Assembly: GCF_950295315.1 (NCBI RefSeq)
Contig: NC_080164.1
Coordinates: 110,504,447-110,568,446 of the forward strand
Source: Erinaceus europaeus
Lineage: Eukaryota > Chordata > Mammalia > Eulipotyphla > Erinaceidae
DNA: 64,000 bases
Direction of reading: 5' to 3'
Below, in pieces: positions 45,338 through 55,341 of this stretch; the first letter of the stretch is position 1; the number at the start of each line of letters is the position of its first letter. The position numbers were made by a program, and so were the translations under genes. A model generated the notes under the pieces. It saw nothing but the letters and a program-made list of their open reading frames with translations. It had not been told where the DNA came from and did not search any database.

Positions 45338-45485
45338 TAAGTAATTTTGTTTGTGCAAATACCTTATAGTTCAAGGTTTACAGGTAATTTCCAGATCTGG
45401 GCTAACATTTAAGTTTTTTTTTTTTCTTTCTGTAATTAGGTGAAGGGATTTTGGGATTTTTCTACTTACAAATGAGCAGCACTTT
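44936..45485. other. No gene seen; contains (GA)n
   Basis: AT-rich, with a pure GA repeat at 45,306-45,331. Confidence 0.45.
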
Positions 45486-45697
45486 TAAAAAAAGTATATT
45501 TATTTGTTGGAAAGAGACATCCAGAAACGGGGGGGGGGGTAGGGTGGAAAGAGAGGGAGAGAGACAGGGAGAAACCAGCAGTACTGCTTCACCATTTGCA
45601 AAGCTTTTCCCCTTTAAGTGGGGTTGGGGGCTCAAACCTGGGTCCTTGCACATTGTAACATGTGCACTCAACCAGGTGTGCCCCCACTTGGCCCCCA
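45486..45697 (-). mobile_element. tRNA-derived SINE with TSD
   Basis: T-rich tail, a run of ten G, ggaaagagagggagagagac, cagtactgcttcaccatttg, ggggctcaaacctgggtcct (inverted B box) and the head ending cccccacttggccccc. Flanks tgagcagcactttt (before) and tgagcagtacttta (after) form a near-perfect TSD. Confidence 0.9.
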
Positions 45698-47189
45698 AAT
45701 TGAGCAGTACTTTATAAGTGAGTAGCAGAAGATAAGTCTATTCACTTCTTTGACACAGTACAGGTAGAAGCAAAATCTGTCACATTCCTATAAATGCATG
45801 TAAAACTAGAAAGAATGTTATGTAACTATTTTTTGGGTGAGTTTATTAAGAATAGTTCTAGCTTGTTGTTGAAAAATAGTCCTTTTCATAAACTCACTTA
45901 TTTGAATAATGGAAAGCTAAAAATTGATCTTTAGGAAGAATGTTTTCAAAACTAATGAGATATTTCAAGGCAATGACCAATCATATGATTTAAGGAACAC
46001 ATTTCCTTCTTGTTTGCCTAAATGCTGGTGGAATATACTGAAGATTTACTATAATATTTGCTAAAATTGAGTGAGCATGTGTGGTATGTTTTATTTCATT
46101 AATGTTAGTGACCACCTGCAGCTAAAGAAGTGCTTTTTAACTTGCCTGTCATTCATATGTGTTTTATCAAGCCTTTATTAAACCATTCAAATCCTTGATA
46201 AACTATTAGAAAAATGTGGCTCCCACTATTCAGGAAGGACATTACCGAAAGCAGGGTGTGTAGGAACCACCTCAGATTCTGTCACAAGATTCACTTTCCT
46301 TGACTAAATCCAGGTCAGTTCAAATCAAACTGCACTCTGGAAGGTTTGATAAGATCTACTTATGAAGACAGCAGTGATGATAAAGAAAAGGATACTGAAA
46401 GTGTTCAACTGATTAATGGTCTGTGCTTCACATCTATGATGGTGAGCAAAGGTCATTCTGATGAACCAAATAAATATCTTGAGAGAGATTCATCACACAG
46501 TGTTAGGACCAGAAGAAGCCATAAGGACCACCTGGTGAGTACTGTCTCTTAATAATTTAGTAAATCCAGGCTGGGGAGATTTCACTCTACTCAAGGTATC
46601 TCACTGAGTTATAGGCAAAGCAAATTCAAACTTCCTACTCCCTGTCTCCAAACCATTGGGATTTTCCAGTTACTAATTTTTGAAACCAAGGCCAAGGTTT
46701 CAGAAGTCTGGATGCTTCAGAGAGTACTGGAACATGGAGGAAAACACATGCAAACAATAACAAATGGTGTTTTAATTGCTTTGATGTTCTTGAAATGCTT
46801 TGTCCACATCTTAATGACTCTTAGTGGAACAGCCTTAAGAATTCTACCTAAATATTTACATGCCAAAGCAAAAGCAATCACAGAGTGCTCTAAGTTAATT
46901 CCATTTTTCTCATGGGTCAACTTGTAGCTCTCTGTAATTAATTCCTTCCTTCTGATGTGGTTATATCTTTGTGGATGATGCTTCAAGTTTTGCTTCAATG
47001 CAAAACCTTCATTTCTTCCATATTGTGTTGAAGTTGGCTTCTATCTTGGAGAAAATTGAAAGATTTCCAGGAGTTTGGAAATCTAAGAGTTAAATGCATG
47101 TACCAATAAAAAATAAATTATACAAATTTACTATAAGACATTTTTCTTGTTTTTTAGCTAGTCATTTATCAGAGTTTTCAAAAATTAAA
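45698..47189. other. Largest repeat-poor stretch; holds a possible exon
   Basis: No SINE or L1 recognised over about 1.5 kb. The candidate exon at 46,314-46,534 lies inside. A second + frame at 46,712-46,927 (71 codons) has no splice support. Confidence 0.45.
46314..46534 (+). CDS. Candidate internal coding exon, product unknown
   Basis: A 221-base interval lies between a plausible acceptor (pyrimidine-containing tttccttgactaaatccag, with a possible branch point ctaaat) and a strong donor (cctg followed by gtgagt). One frame is open from acceptor to donor and ends exactly on a codon boundary; two bases precede the first complete codon. The translation is hydrophilic, with an acidic/lysine segment (TYEDSSDDKEKDTESVQLIN) and a basic end (VRTRRSHKDHL). 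It lies in the longest repeat-poor stretch of the window, as expected for an exon in a long intron-rich gene. I do not recognise the protein. The open frame is short enough to occur by chance, and no second exon of the same gene is evident in the window. Confidence 0.35.
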
Positions 47190-47920
47190 TTTAAAAAATT
47201 TTTATTTAATAATGAATGACAAGTCCATTGGATAAGAGGAATATACTTCCACACAGTTCCCACCACCAGAGTTCTCCATCCAACCCTCTCCATTGGAAAC
47301 TTTCCAGTTCTTTATCCCTCTGGGAGTATGGTCCCAGGATTATTATGGGGTGAAGAAGGTGGAAGGTCTGGTTTCTATAATTGCTTCTACAGTAGACATA
47401 GGTATTGTCAGGTCGATCCATACTCCCAGCCTGTTTCTGTCTTTCCCTAGTGGGGCAGGGCTCTGGAGAGGTGGGGTTCTAGGACTCTTTGATGTGGTGG
47501 TCTGCCCAGGGAAGTCACATCGGTGTCATGGCAGCATCCGCAGCTTGGTGGTTGAAAAGCATTAAGATATAAAGCAGAAAGACTGTTTAATAATCAGGAA
47601 ACTAAAAGTAAGAGTATAGGAAGTTAGGAAGTCTATTTTAGGTAGTTTCCAAGAGGCCCATGTCTTTATTTATTCTTGCTTTAACCCCATAGCTACCACG
47701 CAAGTGGTCTAAATGTATTTTGTGCTAAATGGTGTCAGAGTTGGGAATGAAACTAGAAATCTTGGTCAGGGAGAAGAGTAGCTCCAAAATCTGGGAAAAG
47801 TATATAATCACCATTAACTGTAATCTCCATTGATCTGATCTAGGGCCAATATTCAGCACAGCAGCCTGTGTCACCTCTGCATCTCTGTAGGTCTGTGCTC
47901 AGATTTCATTTCAGGCTTAT
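47190..47920 (-). mobile_element. L1 3'UTR insertion, old subfamily
   Basis: Inverted terminus tttttatttaataatgaatg, then ccaccaccagagttctccat, ctgtctttccctagtggggc, gtggttgaaaagcattaaga, ending near ctctgtaggtctgtgctcag. 5'-truncated after about 720 bases. Confidence 0.82.
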
Positions 47921-48004
47921 AGGAGGTAAACTATAGAGGAAGGAACAAAAAGTAACTACATAGGAAAATTAATTATTTCTATCAAATGAAAATATGAAAA
48001 ATAT

Positions 48005-48290
48005 TTAATTTTACCAGGGTTACTGCGGGGGTGTTGTGCCAGAACTATGATCCACCACTTATGGTGGCCATTTTTCCTTTCTTTTTAAAATTCCTTTCAA
48101 TTTTATTAGGTAGGACAAAGAGAGAAATTGAGAAGGGAGTGGAGAACAAGATAGGGAGAGAAGCAGAGAGACACCTACAGACCTGGTTCACCACTTGTGA
48201 AGCTTCCCCTTTGCAAGTGAGGAGTAGGGCTGGAACTGGGTCCTTGTGTTTGGGTATGTTCTTAGGGTGCTCAATGCCTGCCCCCTAACC
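48005..48290 (-). mobile_element. tRNA-derived SINE, long-tail form, old
   Basis: accagggttactgcgggggt, gatccaccacttatggtggc, gacaaagagagaaattgaga, ctacagacctggttcaccac and a diverged head ending tcaatgcctgccccc. Confidence 0.82.
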
Positions 48291-48597
48291 AAATTAAGGG
48301 TATAGTTTCATACTTATACGTATAGGTATAAGTCATCATAGCCTTCCCCAAGGTTCTGTGTCCTGTACCCAATCACCATAGTTCTCTAAGTACAAGAGAT
48401 GGTTTCATTACCTTTGCTTTTGCAAGTTCATTTCTTTTGGTCACCTATACCCTACATATTAGTGAATCCCCCTGGGTAGCTCTAGAAGACAAACTATAAA
48501 ATTCATAAAAATTAGTCAGAGCTCCATTTCTTGTGTCTGTTACAAGGTTTTATAGGTATATACAATGTTATTTCAATCATGTTTCCTGTTCTTTTAA
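48291..48597. other. No recognisable gene or repeat
   Basis: Nothing recognised. Confidence 0.35.
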
Positions 48598-48775
48598 AAA
48601 ATTTTAATATTTATTTATTCCCTTTCATTACCCTTGTTGTTTTATTGTTGTTGGATAGGACAGAGAGAAATAGAGAGAGGACGGGAAGACAGAGAGGGGG
48701 AGAGAAAGATAGACACCTGCAGACCTGTTTCACCTCTTATGAAGCAACTCCCCTGCAGGTGGGGAGCTAGAGCTC
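48598..48775 (-). mobile_element. tRNA-derived SINE cut by the inverted-repeat breakpoint
   Basis: Starts normally (ttatttattccctttcatta, ggataggacagagagaaata, ctgcagacctgtttcacctc, gcaggtggggagctag) and then stops before the tRNA-like head, exactly where the left arm of the inverted repeat begins (48,769). Confidence 0.85.
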
Positions 48776-48999
48776 TAGCAGGTGGGAAGTCTGACTCCTG
48801 GGCCTGAAAGTCGAGCAGAAGTTCTCTTGCTGAGTGGGCTAAAGCTCAGAGGGAAAAGGGAACTAACAGTGTTATTAGAGAATCCTTTAAAATATCATTT
48901 TTTTGTTTTGTTTACAGCACTAAAGTTTCATCCATAGGTGATTTCATTGTTCCAGGGTGTGTTTTTCTTTCACAGACACACACATACAGAGAGAGAGAG

Positions 49000-49205
49000 A
49001 GGAGAGAGAGATGGCACACTTGGTTGAATGTATACTATACAGTGTGCAAGGACTCAGGTTAAAGCCCTCAAGCCCCACCTGCAGGGAGAAAGCTTCATAA
49101 GTGGTGAAGCAGGGCTGCAGGTGTCTCTCTGTCTCTCTCAATATCCCCCTTCCTCTCAGTTTCTGGTTGTCTATATCCAATAAATAAGTAAAGATAATCT
49201 TTTAA
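49000..49205 (+). mobile_element. tRNA-derived SINE, short-tail form (in left arm)
   Basis: Starts near tggcacacttggttgaatgt; cacctgcagggagaaagctt, gtgaagcagggctgcaggtg and the tail ccaataaataagtaaagata. The mirror copy is at about 52,222-52,431. Confidence 0.85.
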
Positions 49206-49257
49206 AAAAAGATATTTAAAAGAAGAGACAACAGCATCTGATTTTTGTTCGTTTTAA

Positions 49258-49485
49258 AATATATTTTTAAGAATTTTATTATATTTATTTATTGAATAGA
49301 GAGAGCCAGAAATCAAGAGAGAAGGGGGAGACAGAGAAGAAGAGAAACAGAGAGACATCTGCAGCACTGCTTCACCATTCACAAAGCTTTCCTCCTGGAG
49401 GTGGGGACAGGCGAATTGAACCTGGGTCCTTGTACATTGTAACATGTGTGCTCAACTAGGTGTGCCACTTCCCAGCCCTGAGAAC
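49258..49485 (-). mobile_element. tRNA-derived SINE, short-tail form (in left arm)
   Basis: ttattatatttatttattga, gagagagccagaaatcaaga, ctgcagcactgcttcaccat, attgaacctgggtccttgta, gtgccacttcccagccctg. The mirror copy is at 51,942-52,169. Confidence 0.9.
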
Positions 49486-49499
49486 AGCATTTGAACATT

Positions 49500-49895
49500 C
49501 ACTAGTACCCTAACATCTCCCGTATGGTATGAGGCATGAACCTCACCCAGTGAAGCATGTCTCTGGTCCTATATTAGGTGTTTGCTTTTTTGTCCTATAT
49601 TAGGTGTTGGTTTGCCACTAGCATCATCACTGGGGTTCCCTACCTGCATGGTTCCCCTATTCTCAGAAGACAGACATATATTAGACAGAGGGTGAGAAAA
49701 AGAGGGGGAGAGGTATCTGAAGAGAGAGAGAGGAGAAAATCCCACTACTGCTCCACAAAGAGAGACAGACAGAGAAGACACATCACAGTACTTCAATGCT
49801 TGAGAAGTTACTCTTTTGTAGAAGCTTCTAGGTAGTGGCTGGAGGCTCGAACCTAGATTTTCAGTGAAGTAGTATGCAATCAACAGGTGTAATTA
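49500..49895 (-). mobile_element. Old SINE-like composite (in left arm)
   Basis: Two partial copies of cctatattaggtgt precede a GA-rich block (gagagagagaggagaaaatc), ccactactgctccacaaaga, acttcaatgcttgagaagtt and ggctggaggctcgaacctag (inverted B-box-like). Probably a diverged SINE; family uncertain. Mirror copy at 51,532-51,927. Confidence 0.5.
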
Positions 49896-49904
49896 ATATT
49901 CTTA

Positions 49905-50550
49905 AAGTTAATTTTATTTATTTTAATGAAGAAGAGATAATAAAGAAAGATATAGAGACCAGAGCACTGCTCAGCTCTGGCTTATGATGAAAGCAAGGAC
50001 TGGACCTAGGAATATATATATGAAATATTGACAAAACCATAGGATAAGAGGGTTACAACTCCACACAATTCCCACCACCAGAACTCCCATCCCATCCCAT
50101 CTCCTAATAGTTTTTCTATTCTTTAATCCTCTGGGAGTATGGACCCAAGGTCATTGTGGGATGCAGAAGGTGAGAGGTCTGGCTTCTGTGATTGTTTCCC
50201 TGATGAACGTTGATGGGCGTTGACAGGTTGATCCATACTCCCAGTCTGCCTCTCTCTTTCCCTAGTGGGGTGGGGCTCTGGGGAAGTGGAGCTCCAGGAC
50301 ATATTGGTGAGATTGTCTGTCCAGGGAAATCTGGTTAGTATCATGCTAGCATCTGGAACCTGGTGGCTGAAAAGAGAGTTAACATACAAAGCCAAACAAA
50401 TTGTTGACCAATCATGGACCTAAAGACTGGAATAGTGCAGATGAAGAGTTGAGGGTTATGCCTACTAGCTATCTACAAAATGGACCTAGGACTTTGAAGC
50501 CTCAGGCAGAAATGTCTTTTTGCATCACCATTATGCCATCTCCTCTTACA
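49905..50550 (-). mobile_element. SINE-2 copy, split by an L1 insertion
   Basis: 49,905-50,002 (tttattttaatgaagaagag, cactgctcagctctggctta) and 50,483-50,550 (ctaggactttgaagcctcag, accattatgccatctcctct) are one SINE-2 split by an L1 3'UTR. Only its left part is also in the other arm. Confidence 0.7.
50012..50482 (-). mobile_element. Young L1 3'UTR insertion with 11-base TSD
   Basis: Starts with the inverted tail and terminus (tattgacaaaaccataggat, ccacacaattcccaccacca), continues through gcctctctctttccctagtg and gagttaacatacaaagccaa, and ends at about 50,482. The TSD tggacctagga occurs just before (about 50,000-50,010) and just after. The inner end of the left arm of the inverted repeat, 50,249, falls in the middle of this L1. 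Confidence 0.85.
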
Positions 50551-51001
50551 GGAACCAGGAGCTTAGAAATGAGCAGTTACTTAGAATATGTTTGATTCAC
50601 AACAAAGTTATACCCTTAAGCATTTAATAAGATTTTGCTTTCAGTCTTTTGCTATTTCTTTTTGTTTACACTGGCATCCAAAACACATTTCATCTCACTG
50701 CTTGAGCCAAGCATGCCAAGTATGTGCATCACATTTTCACTGTCAGTATAACTTCAGTGACAAAGCCCATTAGTGAACTCAAACCCTCTCTGCCAGGAAC
50801 TGTAGAAACTCTTCCAAAGGTAATATTCCCTGCAGTTTCTTTCAGTAGAAATCTTTTTTTTTTCCTGGAAGAAAAACTCAATACCAGTATCTTTGTCAAC
50901 TAGACTTTCCCCCCTTAACACATAGAATAGCAGCTAGTTTAAGAGTTTTTAAGAACAGATCTGCCAGATGATCCAGCCAATTTCATTCCTGGGTATTTAT
51001 T
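50551..51001. other. Spacer of the inverted repeat; no gene
   Basis: Nothing recognised. It is present once only, unlike the arms. Confidence 0.4.
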
Positions 51002-51177
51002 AGTGAGGGGGGAGGTAGGGGAGAGAGACAGGAGGAAGAAGAGGAGGAGGAGGAGGAGGGGCAGGAGAGGAAGAAGGGAAGGGAAAGGAAGGGAAGGGAA
51101 GGGAAGGGAAGGGAAGGGAAGGGAAGGGAAGGGAAGGGAAGGGAAGGGAAGGGAAGGGAAGGGAAGGGAAGAGAAAA
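51002..51177. repeat. Purine tract with (GGGAA)n
   Basis: GA-rich variants (gaggaggaggaggagg), then (GGGAA)n for about 100 bases (51,068-51,172), ending immediately before the right arm. Nothing comparable lies next to the left arm. Confidence 0.95.
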
Positions 51178-52410
51178 GCAGACTGGGAGTATGGATCAAC
51201 CTGTCAACGCCCATCAACGTTCATCAGGGAAACAATTACAGAAGCCAGACCTCTCACCTTCTGCATCCCACAATGACCTTGGGTCCATACTCCCAGAGGA
51301 TTAAAGAATAGAAAAACTATTAGGAGATGGGATGGGATGGGAGTTCTGGTGGTGGGAATTGTGTGGAGTTGTAACCCTCTTATCCTATGGTTTTGTCAAT
51401 ATTTCATATATATATTCCTAGGTCCAGTCCTTGCTTTCATCATAAGCCAGAGCTGAGCAGTGCTCTGGTCTCTATATCTTTCTTTATTATCTCTTCTTCA
51501 TTAAAATAAATAAAATTAACTTTAAGAATATTAATTACACCTGTTGATTGCATACTACTTCACTGAAAATCTAGGTTCGAGCCTCCAGCCACTACCTAGA
51601 AGCTTCTACAAAAGAGTAACTTCTCAAGCATTGAAGTACTGTGATGTGTCTTCTCTGTCTGTCTCTCTTTGTGGAGCAGTAGTGGGATTTTCTCCTCTCT
51701 CTCTCTTCAGATACCTCTCCCCCTCTTTTTCTCACCCTCTGTCTAATATATGTCTGTCTTCTGAGAATAGGGGAACCATGCAGGTAGGGAACCCCAGTGA
51801 TGATGCTAGTGGCAAACCAACACCTAATATAGGACAAAAAAGCAAACACCTAATATAGGACCAGAGACATGCTTCACTGGGTGAGGTTCATGCCTCATAC
51901 CATACGGGAGATGTTAGGGTACTAGTGAATGTTCAAATGCTGTTCTCAGGGCTGGGAAGTGGCACACCTAGTTGAGCACACATGTTACAATGTACAAGGA
52001 CCCAGGTTCAATTCGCCTGTCCCCACCTCCAGGAGGAAAGCTTTGTGAATGGTGAAGCAGTGCTGCAGATGTCTCTCTGTTTCTCTTCTTCTCTGTCTCC
52101 CCCTTCTCTCTTGATTTCTGGCTCTCTCTATTCAATAAATAAATATAATAAAATTCTTAAAAATATATTTTAAAACGAACAAAAATCAGATGCTGTTGTC
52201 TCTTCTTTTAAATATCTTTTTTTAAAAGATTATCTTTACTTATTTATTGGATATAGACAACCAGAAACTGAGAGGAAGGGGGATATTGAGAGAGACAGAG
52301 AGACACCTGCAGCCCTGCTTCACCACTTATGAAGCTTTCTCCCTGCAGGTGGGGCTTGAGGGCTTTAACCTGAGTCCTTGCACACTGTATAGTATATATT
52401 CAACCAAGTG

Positions 52411-52450
<40 letters not shown>

Positions 52451-52663
52451 GTGTGTGTCTGTGAAAGAAAAACACACCCTGGAACAATGAAATCACCTAT
52501 GGATGAAACTTTAGTGCTGTAAACAAAACAAAAAAATGATATTTTAAAGGATTCTCTAATAACACTGTTAGTTCCCTTTTCCCTCTGAGCTTTAGCCCAC
52601 TCAGCAAGAACTTCTGCTCGACTTTCAGGCCCAGGAGTCAGACTTCCCACCTGCTAGAGCTCT
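51178..52663. repeat. Inverted repeat, right arm (1,486 bases)
   Basis: Mirror of 48,769-50,249. In order it holds the L1 3' end in + orientation (gcagactgggagtatggatc to tttgtcaatatttcatatat), part of SINE-2, the old composite SINE, and the two short-tail SINEs, all in reversed orientation. The L1 3' end here is therefore a copy, not a separate insertion. A pure CT repeat at 52,417-52,446 is a few bases longer than its partner. It ends at agagctct (52,656-52,663). Confidence 0.97.
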
Positions 52664-52833
52664 CATTGAGGAACCTACTTAGCATCCATCAAGCAGACAA
52701 TCTTATTGTGCACCTGCATGCTATAGTGTGGACCATCATTATTTGGTCTTAGTTTTCATTTAAGATCTGAGCCATGTTAATTGCAGTGCAAACTTGAAAT
52801 AATACCTCTGTATTCAAAACACTTCACTATCTT

Positions 52834-53110
52834 TTTATTTATTTATTTATTTATTCCCTTTTGTTGTCCTTGTTGTTTTATTATTGTAGTTATTATTGTT
52901 GTTGGATAGGACAGAGAGAAATGGAGAGAGGAGGGGAAGACAGAGAGGGGGAGAAAAAGAGAGACACCTTCAGACCTGCTTCACTGTTTGTGAAGTGACT
53001 CCCCAACTCCCCTGAAGGTGGGGAGCTGGGGGCTTGAACCAGGATCCTTACACCAGTCCCTGTGCTTTGCGCCATGTGCACTTAGCCCACTGCGCTACCA
53101 CCCAACTCCC
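52834..53110 (-). mobile_element. Young tRNA-derived SINE with 14-base TSD
   Basis: (TTTA)n, ttcccttttgttgtccttgt, gttggataggacagagagaa, cagacctgcttcactgtttg, gggggcttgaaccaggatcc and the head ending ctgcgctaccacccaactcc. A perfect TSD, cacttcactatctt, lies at 52,820-52,833 and 53,111-53,124. A ccccaactc block is duplicated in the core. Confidence 0.95.
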
Positions 53111-53302
53111 CACTTCACTATCTTATAGAGTGAAATAATCCTGAAAACACCCATCAACTCCAGAAGTACTGATTGGATTTTCTCAAGTAAGCAAAAAATG
53201 GAAGTTAAATTCAGAGAATCAGCTACAGATTCATTCTGTTTCAATTTAAAGATCTCAAGAGCTCTCCACAAAGCAGTTTTCTAAAGTATAAAATTATAGA
53301 GG

Positions 53303-53715
53303 AGTGGGGCCAGGTGGTGGCACATCTGGTTGAGATTACATGTTACAAAGCTCAAAGACCTGGGTTCAAGCCCCTGGTCCCCACCTGTAGGAGGAAAGCT
53401 ACGTGAGGAGTGACACAGGGCTGCTGGTGTCTCTTTTTCTCTCTCCCTCCATTAAAAATTATGATTTTTATTTGCTTATTGGATAGACACAGCTAAAAAT
53501 TGAGAGGTAAGGGGGTTGTAGAGAGGGAAAGAAACAGAGAGACACCTGCAGCCCTGATTTCACCACTTGTGAGCTTTTCCCCTGCAGGTGGGGACCAGGG
53601 GCTTGAACCTGGATCCTTGTGCACTGTAATATGTGTGCTCAACCAAGAGCACCACCACTTGGCCCCTTCCCTTTCAGTTTCTGGCTGTCCTTATCAATAC
53701 ACAAAGATTTAAAAA
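53303..53715 (+). mobile_element. tRNA-derived SINE split by another SINE
   Basis: 53,303-53,452 is a + SINE (ggggccaggtggtggcacat, gggttcaagcccctggtccc, tggtgtctctttttctctct). It continues at 53,667 with cccttcccttt, cagtttctggctgtcctta and an A tail. The middle is the - SINE below. Confidence 0.78.
53455..53666 (-). mobile_element. tRNA-derived SINE inside another SINE
   Basis: ttatttgcttattggataga, cctgcagccctgatttcacc, ggggcttgaacctggatcct and a head ending gagcaccaccacttggcccc. It lies antiparallel to the SINE that contains it, so transcripts could fold back. Confidence 0.82.
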
Positions 53716-55042
53716 AAACTATATATAAAAAAGATTATACATGAGAAAGGCTGTATGCATGAGCATGAAAAAGTCACAACAATCCCTACTGTTTAACTCT
53801 GATTTTCTCTCTGTAATAATGTTTTAATATATTGGACAGAACAATTACATCCTAGATACTTCACTATCTAAATGTTAAAACATTTCATTCTCCAATGTTA
53901 GTAGATTAACTAATAGATTTGAAGCTCTAGGAAACTCAAACTACCATGCAGATGTCTACTCTTGGTGTATGAAGATGGCTTCAACACTGACATCAATTGA
54001 TGCTTCCACCATGCCATTCATTTTTATGAAAGACTCCTTAGAAAATAACATAGATTCACCCTCTGAATCTGATCTGCCTTCAAGTCTCCTGTCTAAGACT
54101 GGGAAGGGTAAATGTTACTCCTCAAGATTCTTATTTTAATTAAAAATAGTTAAGAACTTCAGCTATACTCTCCGCCATTGAGGCTTAGAGTTTGATGAAT
54201 AAAGCAGGAGTGTGTGGAGGAGTTGTGTTTAACTCCATGTTCAATTGATCAGCTTTTAATGGATTTTCTTTCTCCAAGAGAGTATCAATACAAGTTAAGG
54301 AAAAAGAAAAAAAGTTAACATAAAACTTGCTGAACACATACACTTTTTAAGAAATAGGAACCATCTTAACAAGAAGTATATCCAGTTTTCTTAATTAGTG
54401 GGTATATACAAGAGGAAGCCAGGAGGAATATAATAAGATATTAATGACTAATTTTACATAGCCCCCTATCTAATCCCCTGAAGGCTACTTTCTAAAGCTG
54501 GGAAACAAAAGTTTCTTTCAGTGAGTTTCACTTCCTAGACTTCCTAGGACTGTAGTGGATTCATGTGTCAAAAGTCATTACATGACTAGAGTCACTTTTT
54601 TCCCTCATTTTAAATTTATTAATATTTTAAAATTTTGTTTATTGTTGGATAGAGACACAGAGGAAAAAGTGTTTGTTTTTGCACATGATATTAGGACAGA
54701 AGGGTAATGTCAAACCCTTTATAGACAGATCTGAAAGCCAAAGTTAAAATATGGAAATTAGATTAAAGGCACTAGAGCTCTAAGAATATAGCTAAGTACT
54801 GGAGAAAAAGACATTTGAGAGAGATAGATGGAAGAGACTGAAACCTAAGAATTAGAGTTTTTTTTTTCCTCCTTACAATACTAATACTTGATCATTTTCA
54901 GACTGAGATACAGAGAAGCTTTCAGTAGTCTAAGAGACTGAGGTCCTAAATAATTGAAATTCAGGTCTTAACGACATGAAGATCTTGTGGTAGCCAGCCA
55001 CCTCCTATTTTCAGGTGGGTCTCCTAACTAAGTAACATAAAT
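53716..55042. other. No recognisable gene; one SINE remnant
   Basis: Unique-looking AT-rich sequence of 1.3 kb. At 54,605-54,665 a SINE tail remnant (ttgtttattgttggatagag) can be seen. Nothing else recognised. Confidence 0.4.
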
Positions 55043-55329
55043 TTTTAAAAAATATTTATTTTATTTATTTATTCCCTTTTGTTGCCCTTGTTGTTTTATT
55101 GTTGTAGTTATTATTGTTGTCATCCATGTTGGATAGGACAGAGAGAAATGGAGAGAGGAGGGGAAGACAGAGATGGGGAGAGAAAGACAGACACCTGCAG
55201 ACCTGCTTCACCACCTGTGAAGCGACCCCCTTGCAGGTGGGGAGCCAGGGGGCTAGAACTGGGATACTGACACTGGTCCTTGTGCTTAGTGCCACCTGCA
55301 CATAACCCACTGTGCTACAGCCTGACTCC
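55043..55329 (-). mobile_element. Young tRNA-derived SINE
   Basis: ttattttatttatttattcc, gttgttttattgttgtagtt, ggataggacagagagaaatg, ctgcagacctgcttcaccac, ggaactagaac-type inverted B box region and the head ending gctacagcctgactccc. Flanks aacataaatt and aacacaaatt are probably the TSD. Confidence 0.93.
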
Positions 55330-55341
55330 CATAACACAAAT

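Larger units (their letters stand above)
48769..50249. repeat. Inverted repeat, left arm (1,481 bases)
   Basis: Reverse complement of 51,178-52,663. Position pairs sum to 101,427 from the inner end (for example 49,569-49,883 pairs with 51,544-51,858) and to 101,432 at the outer end, because of a small length change in a GA repeat. Translations of 104, 85 and 63 codons are identical between arms. The only differences I find are one substitution (about 49,029) and the GA-repeat length. The arm contains several SINEs and the 3' part of an L1. Confidence 0.97.

Noticed and set aside
50939..51311. Open frames with PSLPF or GREGK repeats
   Set aside because: Direct translation of the (GGGAA)n microsatellite and of L1 3'UTR sequence; not a gene.
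51178..51415. Separate L1 3' end in + orientation
   Set aside because: It is the mirror copy of 50,012-50,249 within the inverted repeat, so it is not an independent insertion.
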